From: JACZSB01 sp965372015 | GTDB lineage: Bacteria > Fidelibacterota > Marinisomatia > SCGC-AAA003-L08 > TS1B11 | Direction: 5' to 3' | Length of the DNA: 19,508 bases | NCBI GenBank assembly: GCA_965372015.1 | Contig: CBDVAP010000045.1 | Location: 1-19,508, forward strand | Made by a program: the position numbers and the translations under genes | The notes under the pieces: generated by a model | Told to the model about the DNA's origin: nothing | Databases searched by the model: none | Seen by the model: only the letters and a program-made list of their open reading frames with translations | In this document: positions 12,398 to 19,508 of the stretch, in pieces | Layout: the number at the start of each line of letters is the position of its first letter | How positions within the stretch are numbered: position 1 is the first letter of the stretch

Positions 12398-13513
12398 ATG
12401 CTCCTAGAGGGTATCACTGGAGGCTTCATAGCCCTCCTGCTTACACGTCTTTTTACGCCTTTACTCTGCTCCATCGGGCTAAGACTCAAAATTATGGATT
12501 CCCCCGGTGGCCGCAAGTGGCATGGGCAACCAGTTCCCTGCGTCGGAGGTCTGATAATCATATTATCGATAATCTTTCCCCTGCTGTTGTTCGTTGATCC
12601 AACACCAGCCATGTTGGGCCTCATTGTAGGGGGCGGGATCATCCTTGGCTTGGGTATTATTGATGATACCCATGGTGTGCCCTATTACTTCAAGTTTGCG
12701 GTCCAGTTTATCGCCGTGGTTCTGTTCCTCGTGATCTCAGAACAGCATGCCAAACCGGTTGCAATAGTGGGATTCACGCTGGATTTGGGATATCTCTACT
12801 ACCCGCTTGTCATGATTTGGATGATGGGGGTTATTAATGCCATAAATCTCATCGACGGGCTAGACTCCCTTGCCGGCGGTGTTGGTTTTATTATATTGGC
12901 AGTCTTCTCGCTCCTGCTGTATCTTGATGGTAACAGCGGGGCATTCTTGGTTTCCACCATCATGGCCGGTGCTACATTGGGTTTCTTGGGTAGTAATTTG
13001 CCCCCTGCCAAGATTTTTCTGGGTGATACAGGATCCCTATTCGTCGGATTCATTGTGGGATCATTAAGCGTCATCTACGGTGTTGGAAATGGCGATGCCC
13101 TTTTATTTACCCAACCTCTACTGGTATTGGCTCTCCCAGTACTTGATGTACTTTATGTAATGGCACTTAGGATTAGCCAGAACAGGAATCCGTTCCTGGC
13201 GGACCGGAACCACATCCACCATGTGCTTCTTCGCCGGGGTATCCCGGAAATATACGTTGTCCTGATCATTTATATCATGACCGTATCGTTTTGCATACTT
13301 GCCGGCTTGTCAACAACCTTACCGAACGGACTAATTATATTTCTATTCTTTTCTCTAGCTTTTCTAACGATCCTTTTACCCCGCCTCCAGCCCGTATTAT
13401 GGCCCTCGGTAATTGTTCGCTCTTTTTCATTGATAAGCATTAGGCTTACCGCGTTCATCCAGAGGCGCTTGCGCTCCCCATTGTGGGACAGTAGCCCACG
13501 GAGCGAAAGTTAG
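12398..13513 (+). CDS. WecA/TagO-like undecaprenyl-phosphate sugar-1-phosphate transferase
   Basis: 371-residue polyprenyl-phosphate N-acetylhexosamine-1-phosphate transferase (MraY/WecA family). It starts glycan assembly by moving sugar-1-phosphate from a UDP-sugar, usually UDP-GlcNAc, to undecaprenyl phosphate in the cytoplasmic membrane. Seen: about 10-11 membrane segments, the SPGGRKWHGQPVPCVGG substrate loop (35-51), the Mg-binding Asp pair IIDD (D89/D90), NAINLIDGLDSLAGG (147-161), FLGDTGS (207-213) and the basic loop ADRNHIHHVLLRRG (268-281) carrying the HxHH signature. All family motifs are intact and the length is normal. It starts at ATG 12398 with a weak ribosome site. It is the only plus-strand gene of the second cluster and converges with the Wzz-like gene across a 164-bp spacer in which I see no gene. 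Donor specificity (GlcNAc or another HexNAc) is not certain. Confidence 0.94.
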   Translation: MLLEGITGGFIALLLTRLFTPLLCSIGLRLKIMDSPGGRKWHGQPVPCVGGLIIILSIIFPLLLFVDPTPAMLGLIVGGGIILGLGIIDDTHGVPYYFKFAVQFIAVVLFLVISEQHAKPVAIVGFTLDLGYLYYPLVMIWMMGVINAINLIDGLDSLAGGVGFIILAVFSLLLYLDGNSGAFLVSTIMAGATLGFLGSNLPPAKIFLGDTGSLFVGFIVGSLSVIYGVGNGDALLFTQPLLVLALPVLDVLYVMALRISQNRNPFLADRNHIHHVLLRRGIPEIYVVLIIYIMTVSFCILAGLSTTLPNGLIIFLFFSLAFLTILLPRLQPVLWPSVIVRSFSLISIRLTAFIQRRLRSPLWDSSPRSES

Positions 13514-13677
13514 GCCATTTTCGCATTTTTCGAGCAGTTGCCGCCAAGATAGTGAGGAGATATCAATACTGCCCGGGTGCTGATCTTTGTCGCGTTATTG
13601 GGATGAAAGGGCTATTGACCATTGACTGCCTCTCAGGATACGTCTTACTCGGATATATTTTAAGCGTCAGATTTAGT

Positions 13678-14886
13678 TCAAGGTCGTCTTATCCACCGCA
13701 TCGGTCGGCTCTGAAGAACGATTTTCTTAATTTCAAACCATTCTGCGCGGGATACATCATTGACCATTTGTTTTTCAAAGGCGTTTTTTATAACGACAGC
13801 AAAAATCCCGGCCAGACCTCCTAGAATAAGGCTCAGTATCACAATCCTTTTACGCTTCGGGCCACTAGGCGATATGGGTGGAAATGGGGCTTGCAGGACA
13901 GTAATAACCGGCTGGTTCCGCTTGAGTTCAAGCTCGACTTGTGTCAATTGAGCCTGAAAATGGCTGTAAAGTTCCGTCTTAAAAGTAACCTGTCTTTTCA
14001 AGCGCTCAAGCTCCGTTCGCAACTTGGCTGTTTTCGGCTCCAAATTACTATCAATGAACTTGGCTAGTATTTTCCCCGACTGCGCTAATTCGTGATCAGC
14101 TTCGTTTAGCCGGTTTCGGAAATAGGTCAGTTTTTCCTCTGAATTGTAAGTATAAATCCCTTGGACACGTATCTTCAGATGGTCGATGAAGCTTTGGGCG
14201 ATCTGGGCTGAAAGACTGGGATTCGTTGTTGTGTATGAAATACTCATAACTCCTGACCGGGGGTCAACCTTTACATATAAATTGCCCGCAAGCAATTTCG
14301 CAATCCTTTCTTCTTCTACACCTGAGTATATCCGTTCGCTGTTGTCGGTAATGGTATCTTTGCTTGGTGACTTTTTTTTGAAAAATCCTACCAGCGTCTT
14401 CGGCAAACCGATGGTAACGCTTTTGAGGCTCTGTGAAAAGCTTCCGAAGGGATCAGGAGGACGATTATAGTATCCTATTAATTTCATGGTTGTATCCAGG
14501 TCATCAATAAAGAAGGGACTCTTTGCGACTGCTAACAGAACTTCACGGCTCTTTAAAATATCCGGATATGTTTCAGGTGTGACGCCCACCGTTTGGTCTC
14601 CCATATTGACCGCTAGTCTACTGAAAATGGTACGACCACTTAAACCTGGAGTAATTTCCACTTCCCGCACCACCAGTGCGGTGGCGGTGTATAATGATGG
14701 GCTCAGCCAAGCGCTCACAGACCCAAGCACAACGAAAACTCCGACGATCGCCAATACGACTTGGCGGTGATGCACCAGGCCCAGGACAATTGTAAAAAAA
14801 GATATCCCCATGTCTATTTCATGAGGAATTCCACGTTTATTGTCCTCCTCGGTTCGTCGCCCGGGTTCAGTCATATTGGTACTCAT
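13678..14886 (-). CDS. Wzz/GumC-like chain-length determinant (no kinase domain)
   Basis: 402-residue polysaccharide co-polymerase of the Wzz type, which sets chain length of Wzy-polymerised glycans from the periplasmic face. Seen: a cytoplasmic N-terminus, TM1 at about 43-62, and the Wzz N-terminal fold with YTATALVV (66-73). The periplasmic domain is large, with charged helical, probably coiled-coil, segments at about 248-325. The Pro-rich motif APFPPISPSGP (333-343) comes immediately before TM2 (about 347-366), and the cytoplasmic tail is short and basic. The C-terminal tyrosine-kinase domain of Wzc-type proteins is absent. ATG 14886 was chosen; a second ATG four codons later is possible. 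It is the last gene of the minus-strand operon, 66 bp after the WbuB-like gene. No Wzy polymerase is visible in the window. Confidence 0.9.
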   Translation of the reverse strand: MSTNMTEPGRRTEEDNKRGIPHEIDMGISFFTIVLGLVHHRQVVLAIVGVFVVLGSVSAWLSPSLYTATALVVREVEITPGLSGRTIFSRLAVNMGDQTVGVTPETYPDILKSREVLLAVAKSPFFIDDLDTTMKLIGYYNRPPDPFGSFSQSLKSVTIGLPKTLVGFFKKKSPSKDTITDNSERIYSGVEEERIAKLLAGNLYVKVDPRSGVMSISYTTTNPSLSAQIAQSFIDHLKIRVQGIYTYNSEEKLTYFRNRLNEADHELAQSGKILAKFIDSNLEPKTAKLRTELERLKRQVTFKTELYSHFQAQLTQVELELKRNQPVITVLQAPFPPISPSGPKRKRIVILSLILGGLAGIFAVVIKNAFEKQMVNDVSRAEWFEIKKIVLQSRPMRWIRRP

Positions 14887-14952
14887 AAAGTCTCGTCATT
14901 TTTGTGGGATTAGTCAGGGTTCATTAAGCAAGGATATAGGGGGCACAGGGCA

Positions 14953-16176
14953 TCATGGCCGCAGCTCTTGAATAATCCCCATCATGGTCCTGGCTAAGGT
15001 TACCCGATCATACTTTTCTTTTATGGCCCTTTTACCGTTGGCCCCCATTATTTCGCAGGCACTCCTATCTGCCTGTAATTTTCTGATAGCCGCCGCTAAA
15101 TCTACCGTGTTCTCAGGCCTAATACCAATCCCACACTGATGCTCATTTACGATGCTCAGGCTTTCTCCTCTTGCACCCAAAATTACAGGTTTACCCAGGG
15201 CCATGGCTTCGAGAAGTTTGGTTGGGATAACCGACTCAAACAGGGGCGTGTCTCGGAGCAACACTAGAGCAACATCCAAAGCGCTTAGCACTTCGATGGC
15301 TCTTTTGTGATATTTTCTCACAATAAATCTAACATTGGATAAGCCTTCGGATTGAGATTTCTCAATTAATTGCGCCTTTTCAGCACCGTCGCCCATGAGC
15401 ACATATTTAATGGATGGATCGGCCATTGTCAGACGGGCAACATTCAAAATGGTTTCGAGGCTATGGGCCAGGCCGAAGGTTCCGACATATCCGACCAGGA
15501 AGGCATCTTGTGGTAGGCCGTACTGAGTACGGATTCTCTCCCTGTTTTGAGGTGATACCATGATATCCGGATGAACACCGTTGGTGATGATGTGGATTTT
15601 GTCTCCGCGAATCCCCATATCGATGAGTATTCGCTTGAAGGAATGGGTAACCGAAATAATAACATCGGCCCGGTGGTAGATAAAACGAGCTACCCATACC
15701 AGGATTTTGTAGAGCCGTTTACCCCGGGAGACACCCACAGCGACGATAGATTCTGGCCATAGATCGCGCAGCTCGAGGACCAAAGGGCGACGCTTAAGTC
15801 TGGCCAAAACCAACCCGGTGATCGAAGTCAGTAATTGGGGGGTTGTAGCAATGACCATATCCGGCTTTTTAACGAAAAGGCCGGCGACGGTAGCAGTCAC
15901 CATGAAACTGGCAAAGTCGATCGTCCGCCTGACGGTCCCCGCATTGGCCGCGATGTAAGTCCAAACCCTGATCACCCGAAGGCCCTCATGGTTTTCTCGT
16001 TGGAAAAGTTTATTTTGATAGCCTTTGAAGACTTTACCGGCCGGAAAATTGGGGGCTCCGGTAACAATGGTGACCGTATTACCCATTTTAACCCATTCCC
16101 GGGTATGCTCAAAAGTGCGAATGGCGGCTGCGTTGGTTTCAGGCGGGAAGTTGTCGGTTATGAAGAGAATATGCAT
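14953..16176 (-). CDS. WbuB-like GT4 glycosyltransferase
   Basis: 407-residue GT-B glycosyltransferase resembling WbuB/L-fucosamine-transferase-like proteins of O-antigen and exopolysaccharide loci. Seen: MHILFITDNFPPETNAAA (N-terminal glycine/proline loop), the subfamily mark LELRDLWPESIVAVG (134-148), ITNGVHPDI (197-205), GYVGTFGLAHSLETIL (229-244), VLMGDGAEKAQL (259-270), and the donor-site IPTKLLEAMALGKPVILGARGES (about 317-339). The upstream Glu of EX7E is displaced by one residue, as is common in this subfamily. ATG 16176 follows the heparinase-like stop by one base, so translation is coupled. The sugar is not determinable from sequence. Confidence 0.92.
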   Translation of the reverse strand: MHILFITDNFPPETNAAAIRTFEHTREWVKMGNTVTIVTGAPNFPAGKVFKGYQNKLFQRENHEGLRVIRVWTYIAANAGTVRRTIDFASFMVTATVAGLFVKKPDMVIATTPQLLTSITGLVLARLKRRPLVLELRDLWPESIVAVGVSRGKRLYKILVWVARFIYHRADVIISVTHSFKRILIDMGIRGDKIHIITNGVHPDIMVSPQNRERIRTQYGLPQDAFLVGYVGTFGLAHSLETILNVARLTMADPSIKYVLMGDGAEKAQLIEKSQSEGLSNVRFIVRKYHKRAIEVLSALDVALVLLRDTPLFESVIPTKLLEAMALGKPVILGARGESLSIVNEHQCGIGIRPENTVDLAAAIRKLQADRSACEIMGANGKRAIKEKYDRVTLARTMMGIIQELRP

Positions 16177-16177
16177 C

Positions 16178-17881
16178 CTAGCGCCACCCGATTGTATAAG
16201 TGGCGCCCGCCGGATTCAGGGGAGCGGTCATGACTTTAGTGGGCAATGACATCCCCAATGCCGGGTGATAGGTGGACGGCTCCAGGTCGCCCTGGAGACC
16301 GGAAGTGGACCATGTAATTCGGTGCTGATTCAGCCGCAGCGACAGGGATTTTCCAGCGCTTTCCAAGGTTGCAGTCGACGCGATGTCCGGATGCCAGTGG
16401 AAGCGGGCAACAGCTTGGGTAGGCTTCCCCTCGATTCGATCTTCGATTTCCAGGCGGTCCGCCAGAAGACGCCAACGGCGATGGTGGATCACCCGTCCCG
16501 GCAAGCGGGTATAGCCGTCATGAGCGCAGCTCACAACCAGTCCCGGAGGGCCTTCATCTGCGTAACTCAGGTCAATGGGATGGGCTCGCCGTCCCACCCG
16601 GAAGCTGTTCCAGACCTCTGATGAGTCTGTCCCATCGACTTCGACCGTCGTGTGGGCTGCCGTCGACCGTTGCCGGAGCCTTTCAGGACTACTGCCATAA
16701 CATGAAGTGCCCGAGTTCACGACGACCCTTCGGCCGAACAGGGATAATTCAAAGCTTAAGCTGTCGGCGTGGGCATGACCGGGAAGATAAAGGGGACCGA
16801 TTTTCCCCACGTCAAGGATGACCACCGCTGCATTGCGGGCCAGCCTGATATAGCCACTGGCCGGCAGACAGGTAAGGCCTTCCTGGGGATCAGCCCCTTC
16901 GCCCAGCCCCAAGCGGAGGGCATAGGCCTCTATCTCCGCCGGTTCGGCGCCAACTCCCAGGGCAGCATCGTTGAAGAAGGCAATTTCCCCATCCGGGTGG
17001 CACATAACTTTGAGCCAGTATCTCATCTTCTCGATGGCGGCTGTCCACTCACGGTGCAAATTGTGATATTTTGGCGGAAGGGCTCTACTCCCAAAAGTAT
17101 GCACCAAATTGTGAAGATCGAGGAGGTCTTCCAAGATAATACTATGATACATGGGGCTAAGTTCAAAGTGGCCTCCATCGGACAGAATCTGCTCGGGCAC
17201 TTCTCTGGCAAGTAGCTGCAATCCCTTCTCGAGCCAGGTGGCGGCTTCGGGTCCATCAAAGAACAAACCGGAAAATACGAGAGCTTTGGCATTAGCGAGG
17301 AGGTGATTGCCCAGCAGATGATATTCCAGCCGTCTGCGTAGATGGCGCGCCTGCACCGCCAGACTGGTGACCATATTCGGCGTCGGTTCATTGCCTGCCA
17401 GGAGCCACTTGATCCAATTAACGATCCTGAGGGAAAGGGGATAGGGCTCCCACCCATTACCGACGGTAGGGGTGCTCTCATTTATCCAACGGTCTATCAG
17501 GGCTATATGCCACTGGTGGCGTTCGCTGGCCTCCCTGGCATTAAGATCATCAAAGTAGTGCAGGTTATACAGCCATAACTTTTTCCAGTCGGGATTATTC
17601 CAGGCGCCGGCGTCGGCTATCTGGTGTTCTTCGTTCAGGAAACGGAATCGGGACGGTGAGAGCATACATAGTGGTTTGGCGGCCGGCGCCAGCCACAGGT
17701 CTGGATGGGAACGAATAGCGGGGGCGGGACGGAGATCGGGCTTGGGATGGCGCAGATGGAACAAAAGGCGGCCATAGATCTGGACAGGTTTCAGGTAGCG
17801 TACTGTATTAAAGAGGCGGATGAGTTCTCCTATCGTAGGAATCGACCTAGTGCCTTCAGGTCCTGGTGCCATACTTATCAT
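16178..17881 (-). CDS. Heparinase II/III-like polysaccharide lyase-family protein
   Basis: 567-residue protein of the heparinase II/III family, as found in exopolysaccharide loci. Seen: an N-terminal segment with RLFNTVRYLKPVQIYGRLLF (22-41), an alpha-toroid-like helical domain (about 100-330) with LYNLHYFDDLN (104-114), NGWEPYPLSLRIVNW (142-156), YHLLGNHLLANAKAL (187-201) and GGHFELSPMYHSIILEDL (236-253), then a beta-rich C-terminal domain with LPGHAHADSLSF (366-377) and RSTAAHTTVEVDG (405-417). Tyr245, His193, His369/371 and His410 are candidate catalytic residues by family analogy. No signal peptide is visible, so either the protein is cytoplasmic or its export route is unusual. It lies one base after the methyltransferase gene and one base before the WbuB-like gene. 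Whether it cleaves or modifies the polymer is unknown. Confidence 0.88.
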   Translation of the reverse strand: MISMAPGPEGTRSIPTIGELIRLFNTVRYLKPVQIYGRLLFHLRHPKPDLRPAPAIRSHPDLWLAPAAKPLCMLSPSRFRFLNEEHQIADAGAWNNPDWKKLWLYNLHYFDDLNAREASERHQWHIALIDRWINESTPTVGNGWEPYPLSLRIVNWIKWLLAGNEPTPNMVTSLAVQARHLRRRLEYHLLGNHLLANAKALVFSGLFFDGPEAATWLEKGLQLLAREVPEQILSDGGHFELSPMYHSIILEDLLDLHNLVHTFGSRALPPKYHNLHREWTAAIEKMRYWLKVMCHPDGEIAFFNDAALGVGAEPAEIEAYALRLGLGEGADPQEGLTCLPASGYIRLARNAAVVILDVGKIGPLYLPGHAHADSLSFELSLFGRRVVVNSGTSCYGSSPERLRQRSTAAHTTVEVDGTDSSEVWNSFRVGRRAHPIDLSYADEGPPGLVVSCAHDGYTRLPGRVIHHRRWRLLADRLEIEDRIEGKPTQAVARFHWHPDIASTATLESAGKSLSLRLNQHRITWSTSGLQGDLEPSTYHPALGMSLPTKVMTAPLNPAGATYTIGWR

Positions 17882-17882
17882 G

Positions 17883-18602
17883 CTACTGGTTGGGTTTCTC
17901 TAAGATAGCAATTAATAGAACACGAAACTTCCCAAGAAATGGCACCCCGTTGACCAGGCGCTCATAGAACCAGCCCCAAAAATAAGTTAAAGCCGTTATG
18001 CGCATATATTCCGGTCGCCCCTCAATGAGCCTGACGGTAAGTACTCGCAATCCGGCTTTCTCGGCATGGCGGATGATCTGCTTGGACGTGTTCGCCCGGT
18101 ATCTGGTTGGAAAAGTATCACCACTGGCACGACCCCGTAACCGATTTATCCACTGGTGGAACCAGAGGGGAGACACACGGGCGATAAGTGGCACGTAATG
18201 ACGACGGTTCGGCGTTTTGGCCAGAAACTTTCCTCCGGGCTTAAGAACCCGTGCCACCTCATGGAAGACAACCTCCGGGGCCAGCAGATGTTCAAGGACG
18301 TTGTCAGAAAATACCAAGTCAAAAGTGGTATCCGGGTAGGGGATGGATTCGCCCACGGCCACCTGGGCCTCATCCAGATAAGGATTCTCAAGGACGCGCT
18401 CATCCGGGTCAATACCACAGACCCGCGCAACCCTTTTGCGAAAATTCATCATCGGGACAATGCCTCTGCCAGCCCCCAAATCAAGGATTGTGTGATCCTT
18501 TTGTAGGATTTTAAGGATTTCTTCCCGGAGAAGCTGGTCGTCCCACCGACTTTCATATCCAGGGTATAACTTGCGGTCCATCCATTGGACAATCCGACCC
18601 AA
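17883..18602 (-). CDS. Class I SAM-dependent methyltransferase
   Basis: 239-residue methyltransferase (244 if the upstream GTG 18617 is used). Seen: motif I ILDLGAGRG (about 39-47), an acidic end of strand 2 (CGIDPDE), FDLVFSDNVLEHL and RVLKPGGKFLAKTPN, the usual order of a Rossmann-fold SAM enzyme of the Methyltransf_11 type. The substrate is probably a sugar or lipid-linked intermediate of the polysaccharide pathway, inferred from its neighbours. Start: TTG 18602 is preferred because GGAGGAGG lies 5 nt upstream and the family similarity begins right there (RIVQWMDRKLYPGYESRWDD). The GTG at 18617 would swallow that ribosome site. The oxidoreductase stop (TAG 18619-18617) lies just upstream, and the heparinase-like ATG follows after one base. 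Confidence 0.9.
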   Translation of the reverse strand: MGRIVQWMDRKLYPGYESRWDDQLLREEILKILQKDHTILDLGAGRGIVPMMNFRKRVARVCGIDPDERVLENPYLDEAQVAVGESIPYPDTTFDLVFSDNVLEHLLAPEVVFHEVARVLKPGGKFLAKTPNRRHYVPLIARVSPLWFHQWINRLRGRASGDTFPTRYRANTSKQIIRHAEKAGLRVLTVRLIEGRPEYMRITALTYFWGWFYERLVNGVPFLGKFRVLLIAILEKPNQ

Positions 18603-18607
18603 CCGTT

Positions 18608-18615
18608 CCTCCTCC
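18608..18615 (-). promoter_or_regulatory. Ribosome binding site deciding the methyltransferase start
   Basis: The minus strand reads GGAGGAGG, AACGG, then TTG 18602. Spacing of 5 nt is good, supporting TTG over the GTG at 18617, which overlaps the previous stop codon. Confidence 0.65.
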
Positions 18616-18616
18616 A

Positions 18617-19508
18617 CTACTGCCGTAACTGCCGGGTTATCTCAAGGCTAACCCTGGTAGCCTCCACCAGCTCATCGAATGGGATCGGCAAGGAGCCGTT
18701 ACACCGGATGGCATCCAAAAAGGCCACTACGGATTGTGTGTTGCCTTTGTCCTGCCGCCAGAGATTCAGCTTCCGAAAACCTCTCCAACCGTAGCCTCGC
18801 AGGCGGCGGAAGTTGTCCAGCTGCAGGATGCGACCGTCGCAAAATACTTCCAGGCGCTCTTTGGGAAAAGACCTGTGTCCGTTGGCCAGGTAGTGGACCG
18901 TACCAAAGGAACCATCCGCAAATCCCAGGGTGAAGCTCACTTTGTCATCCCTTGTGGCCACAGCGGGTGCGTCTCCCAGCATGATGGCCTGGACCGAAAC
19001 GATAGGCACGCCAACCAGAAATCGCAGCAGATCGACGAAATGGCACCCCTCCCCGATAATACGGCCCCCACCGACAGCCGGATCATGAGTCCAGGCATCC
19101 GGGGGAATCTCGCCTGCGTTTACCGTCATTACCAGGGATTTGGGTGCACTAATACTACTCAGCAGCACCTTCATCTTAACTACCTGCGGAGCAAACCGGC
19201 GGTTGAAGCCCACCATCAGCAAGGGTGCCGGCCCCCTGGATTGCAGGCGTTCATAGGTCGATTCGATCTCACCAAGCTCATCCCGGGTTATGGCCAGGGG
19301 CTTCTCCACAAAAACATGTTTTCCCGCCTGGAGGACCTGGCAAACAAATCGGGCGTGGCTGTCATGGCGGGTGGCAATGACAACGGCATTAATGTCGGGG
19401 TCGGCCAGCAGGCTTTCGGGGTCGGTAGTGTTGGACTCAAACCCGAATTTGCGTCCTGCATACGCCCCGGAAGCGCCGCCACTGGAAGCCACCGTCTTCA
19501 GTCGTACC
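18617..19508 (-). CDS. Gfo/Idh/MocA-family oxidoreductase, 5' end outside the window
   Basis: NAD(P)-dependent sugar-type oxidoreductase. The frame is open through the window edge (VRLKTVASSGG...), so the true start and the GxGxxG cofactor loop lie beyond 19508; a GTG at 19492 is not the start. Seen: DPDINAVVIATRHDSHARF (end of the Rossmann fold), the catalytic-lysine motif EKP (codons at 19306-19298), LMVGFNRRFAP, and GGGRIIGEGCHFVDLLRFLVG in the C-terminal domain, with the conserved His. The sequence around AGRKFGFE...ATRHDSHA resembles the C-terminal half of two-domain oxidoreductases, in which an alcohol-dehydrogenase-like domain precedes the Gfo/Idh domain. I therefore suspect a longer protein. 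It is the first visible gene of the minus-strand operon and abuts the methyltransferase gene. Confidence 0.9.
   Translation of the reverse strand, partial: VRLKTVASSGGASGAYAGRKFGFESNTTDPESLLADPDINAVVIATRHDSHARFVCQVLQAGKHVFVEKPLAITRDELGEIESTYERLQSRGPAPLLMVGFNRRFAPQVVKMKVLLSSISAPKSLVMTVNAGEIPPDAWTHDPAVGGGRIIGEGCHFVDLLRFLVGVPIVSVQAIMLGDAPAVATRDDKVSFTLGFADGSFGTVHYLANGHRSFPKERLEVFCDGRILQLDNFRRLRGYGWRGFRKLNLWRQDKGNTQSVVAFLDAIRCNGSLPIPFDELVEATRVSLEITRQLRQ

Noticed and set aside
13470..13505. Imperfect hairpin at the end of the wecA-like gene (cgctcc...ggagcg with inner gtggg/cccac)
   Set aside because: It lies within the coding end, has a 5-nt bulge and is not followed by a T-run, so I do not call it a terminator.
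13552..13824. Plus-strand 90-codon frame overlapping the Wzz-like gene end
   Set aside because: No ribosome site or motif, and half of it is antisense to the Wzz-like C-terminus.

Overview
The window is a bacterial chromosome segment, probably Gram-negative. It carries Wzx/Wzz/WecA-type envelope polysaccharide genes, an OmpR-type two-component system, and the remains of a c-type cytochrome. By eye the coding DNA is moderately GC-rich (mid-50s %), while the intergenic DNA is rich in short repeats. I cannot name the organism. Nothing in the sequence ties it to a well-known genus, and the repeats would fit an environmental or uncultivated lineage. No IS element, phage gene or CRISPR array is visible.

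Layout. Positions 1-164 hold one arm of a composite repeat: a 7-bp-period block followed by eight 11-bp units. Positions 280-2321 (minus) encode an OmpR/PhoB-type response regulator and its histidine kinase. Positions 2427-3266 (minus) are proC. A divergent spacer with a perfect 12-bp-stem hairpin separates proC from the first polysaccharide cluster (3479-9264). That cluster holds a FemAB/GNAT-like transferase, a Wzx-type flippase, two GT4-like glycosyltransferases (one on the opposite strand) and a GT2 glycosyltransferase. A short Ppx/GppA phosphatase gene overlaps the end of the GT2 gene. Then come a possible 28-codon membrane peptide, a Dabb-domain protein, tRNA-Thr(CGU), and a 5'-truncated, frameshifted cytochrome c remnant.

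Positions 11378-12397 are non-coding and repeat-laden. They include a terminator-like hairpin and the second, inverted copy of the composite repeat. The second polysaccharide cluster (12398-19508) has a WecA-like initiating phosphoglycosyltransferase on plus. A minus-strand operon converges on it, read in the order: Gfo/Idh/MocA oxidoreductase (cut by the window edge), SAM methyltransferase, heparinase II/III-like protein, WbuB-like GT4, Wzz-like chain-length protein.

How the parts could work together (inference). The WecA-like enzyme loads a sugar-1-phosphate on undecaprenyl phosphate, the glycosyltransferases extend it, Wzx flips the product, and Wzz sets chain length. The oxidoreductase, methyltransferase, FemAB-like protein and heparinase-like protein would supply or modify sugars, or trim the polymer. 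No Wzy polymerase or Wza/Wzc export machinery is visible. The two clusters are separated by about 3 kb holding housekeeping genes, a decayed gene and one of the inverted repeat arms.
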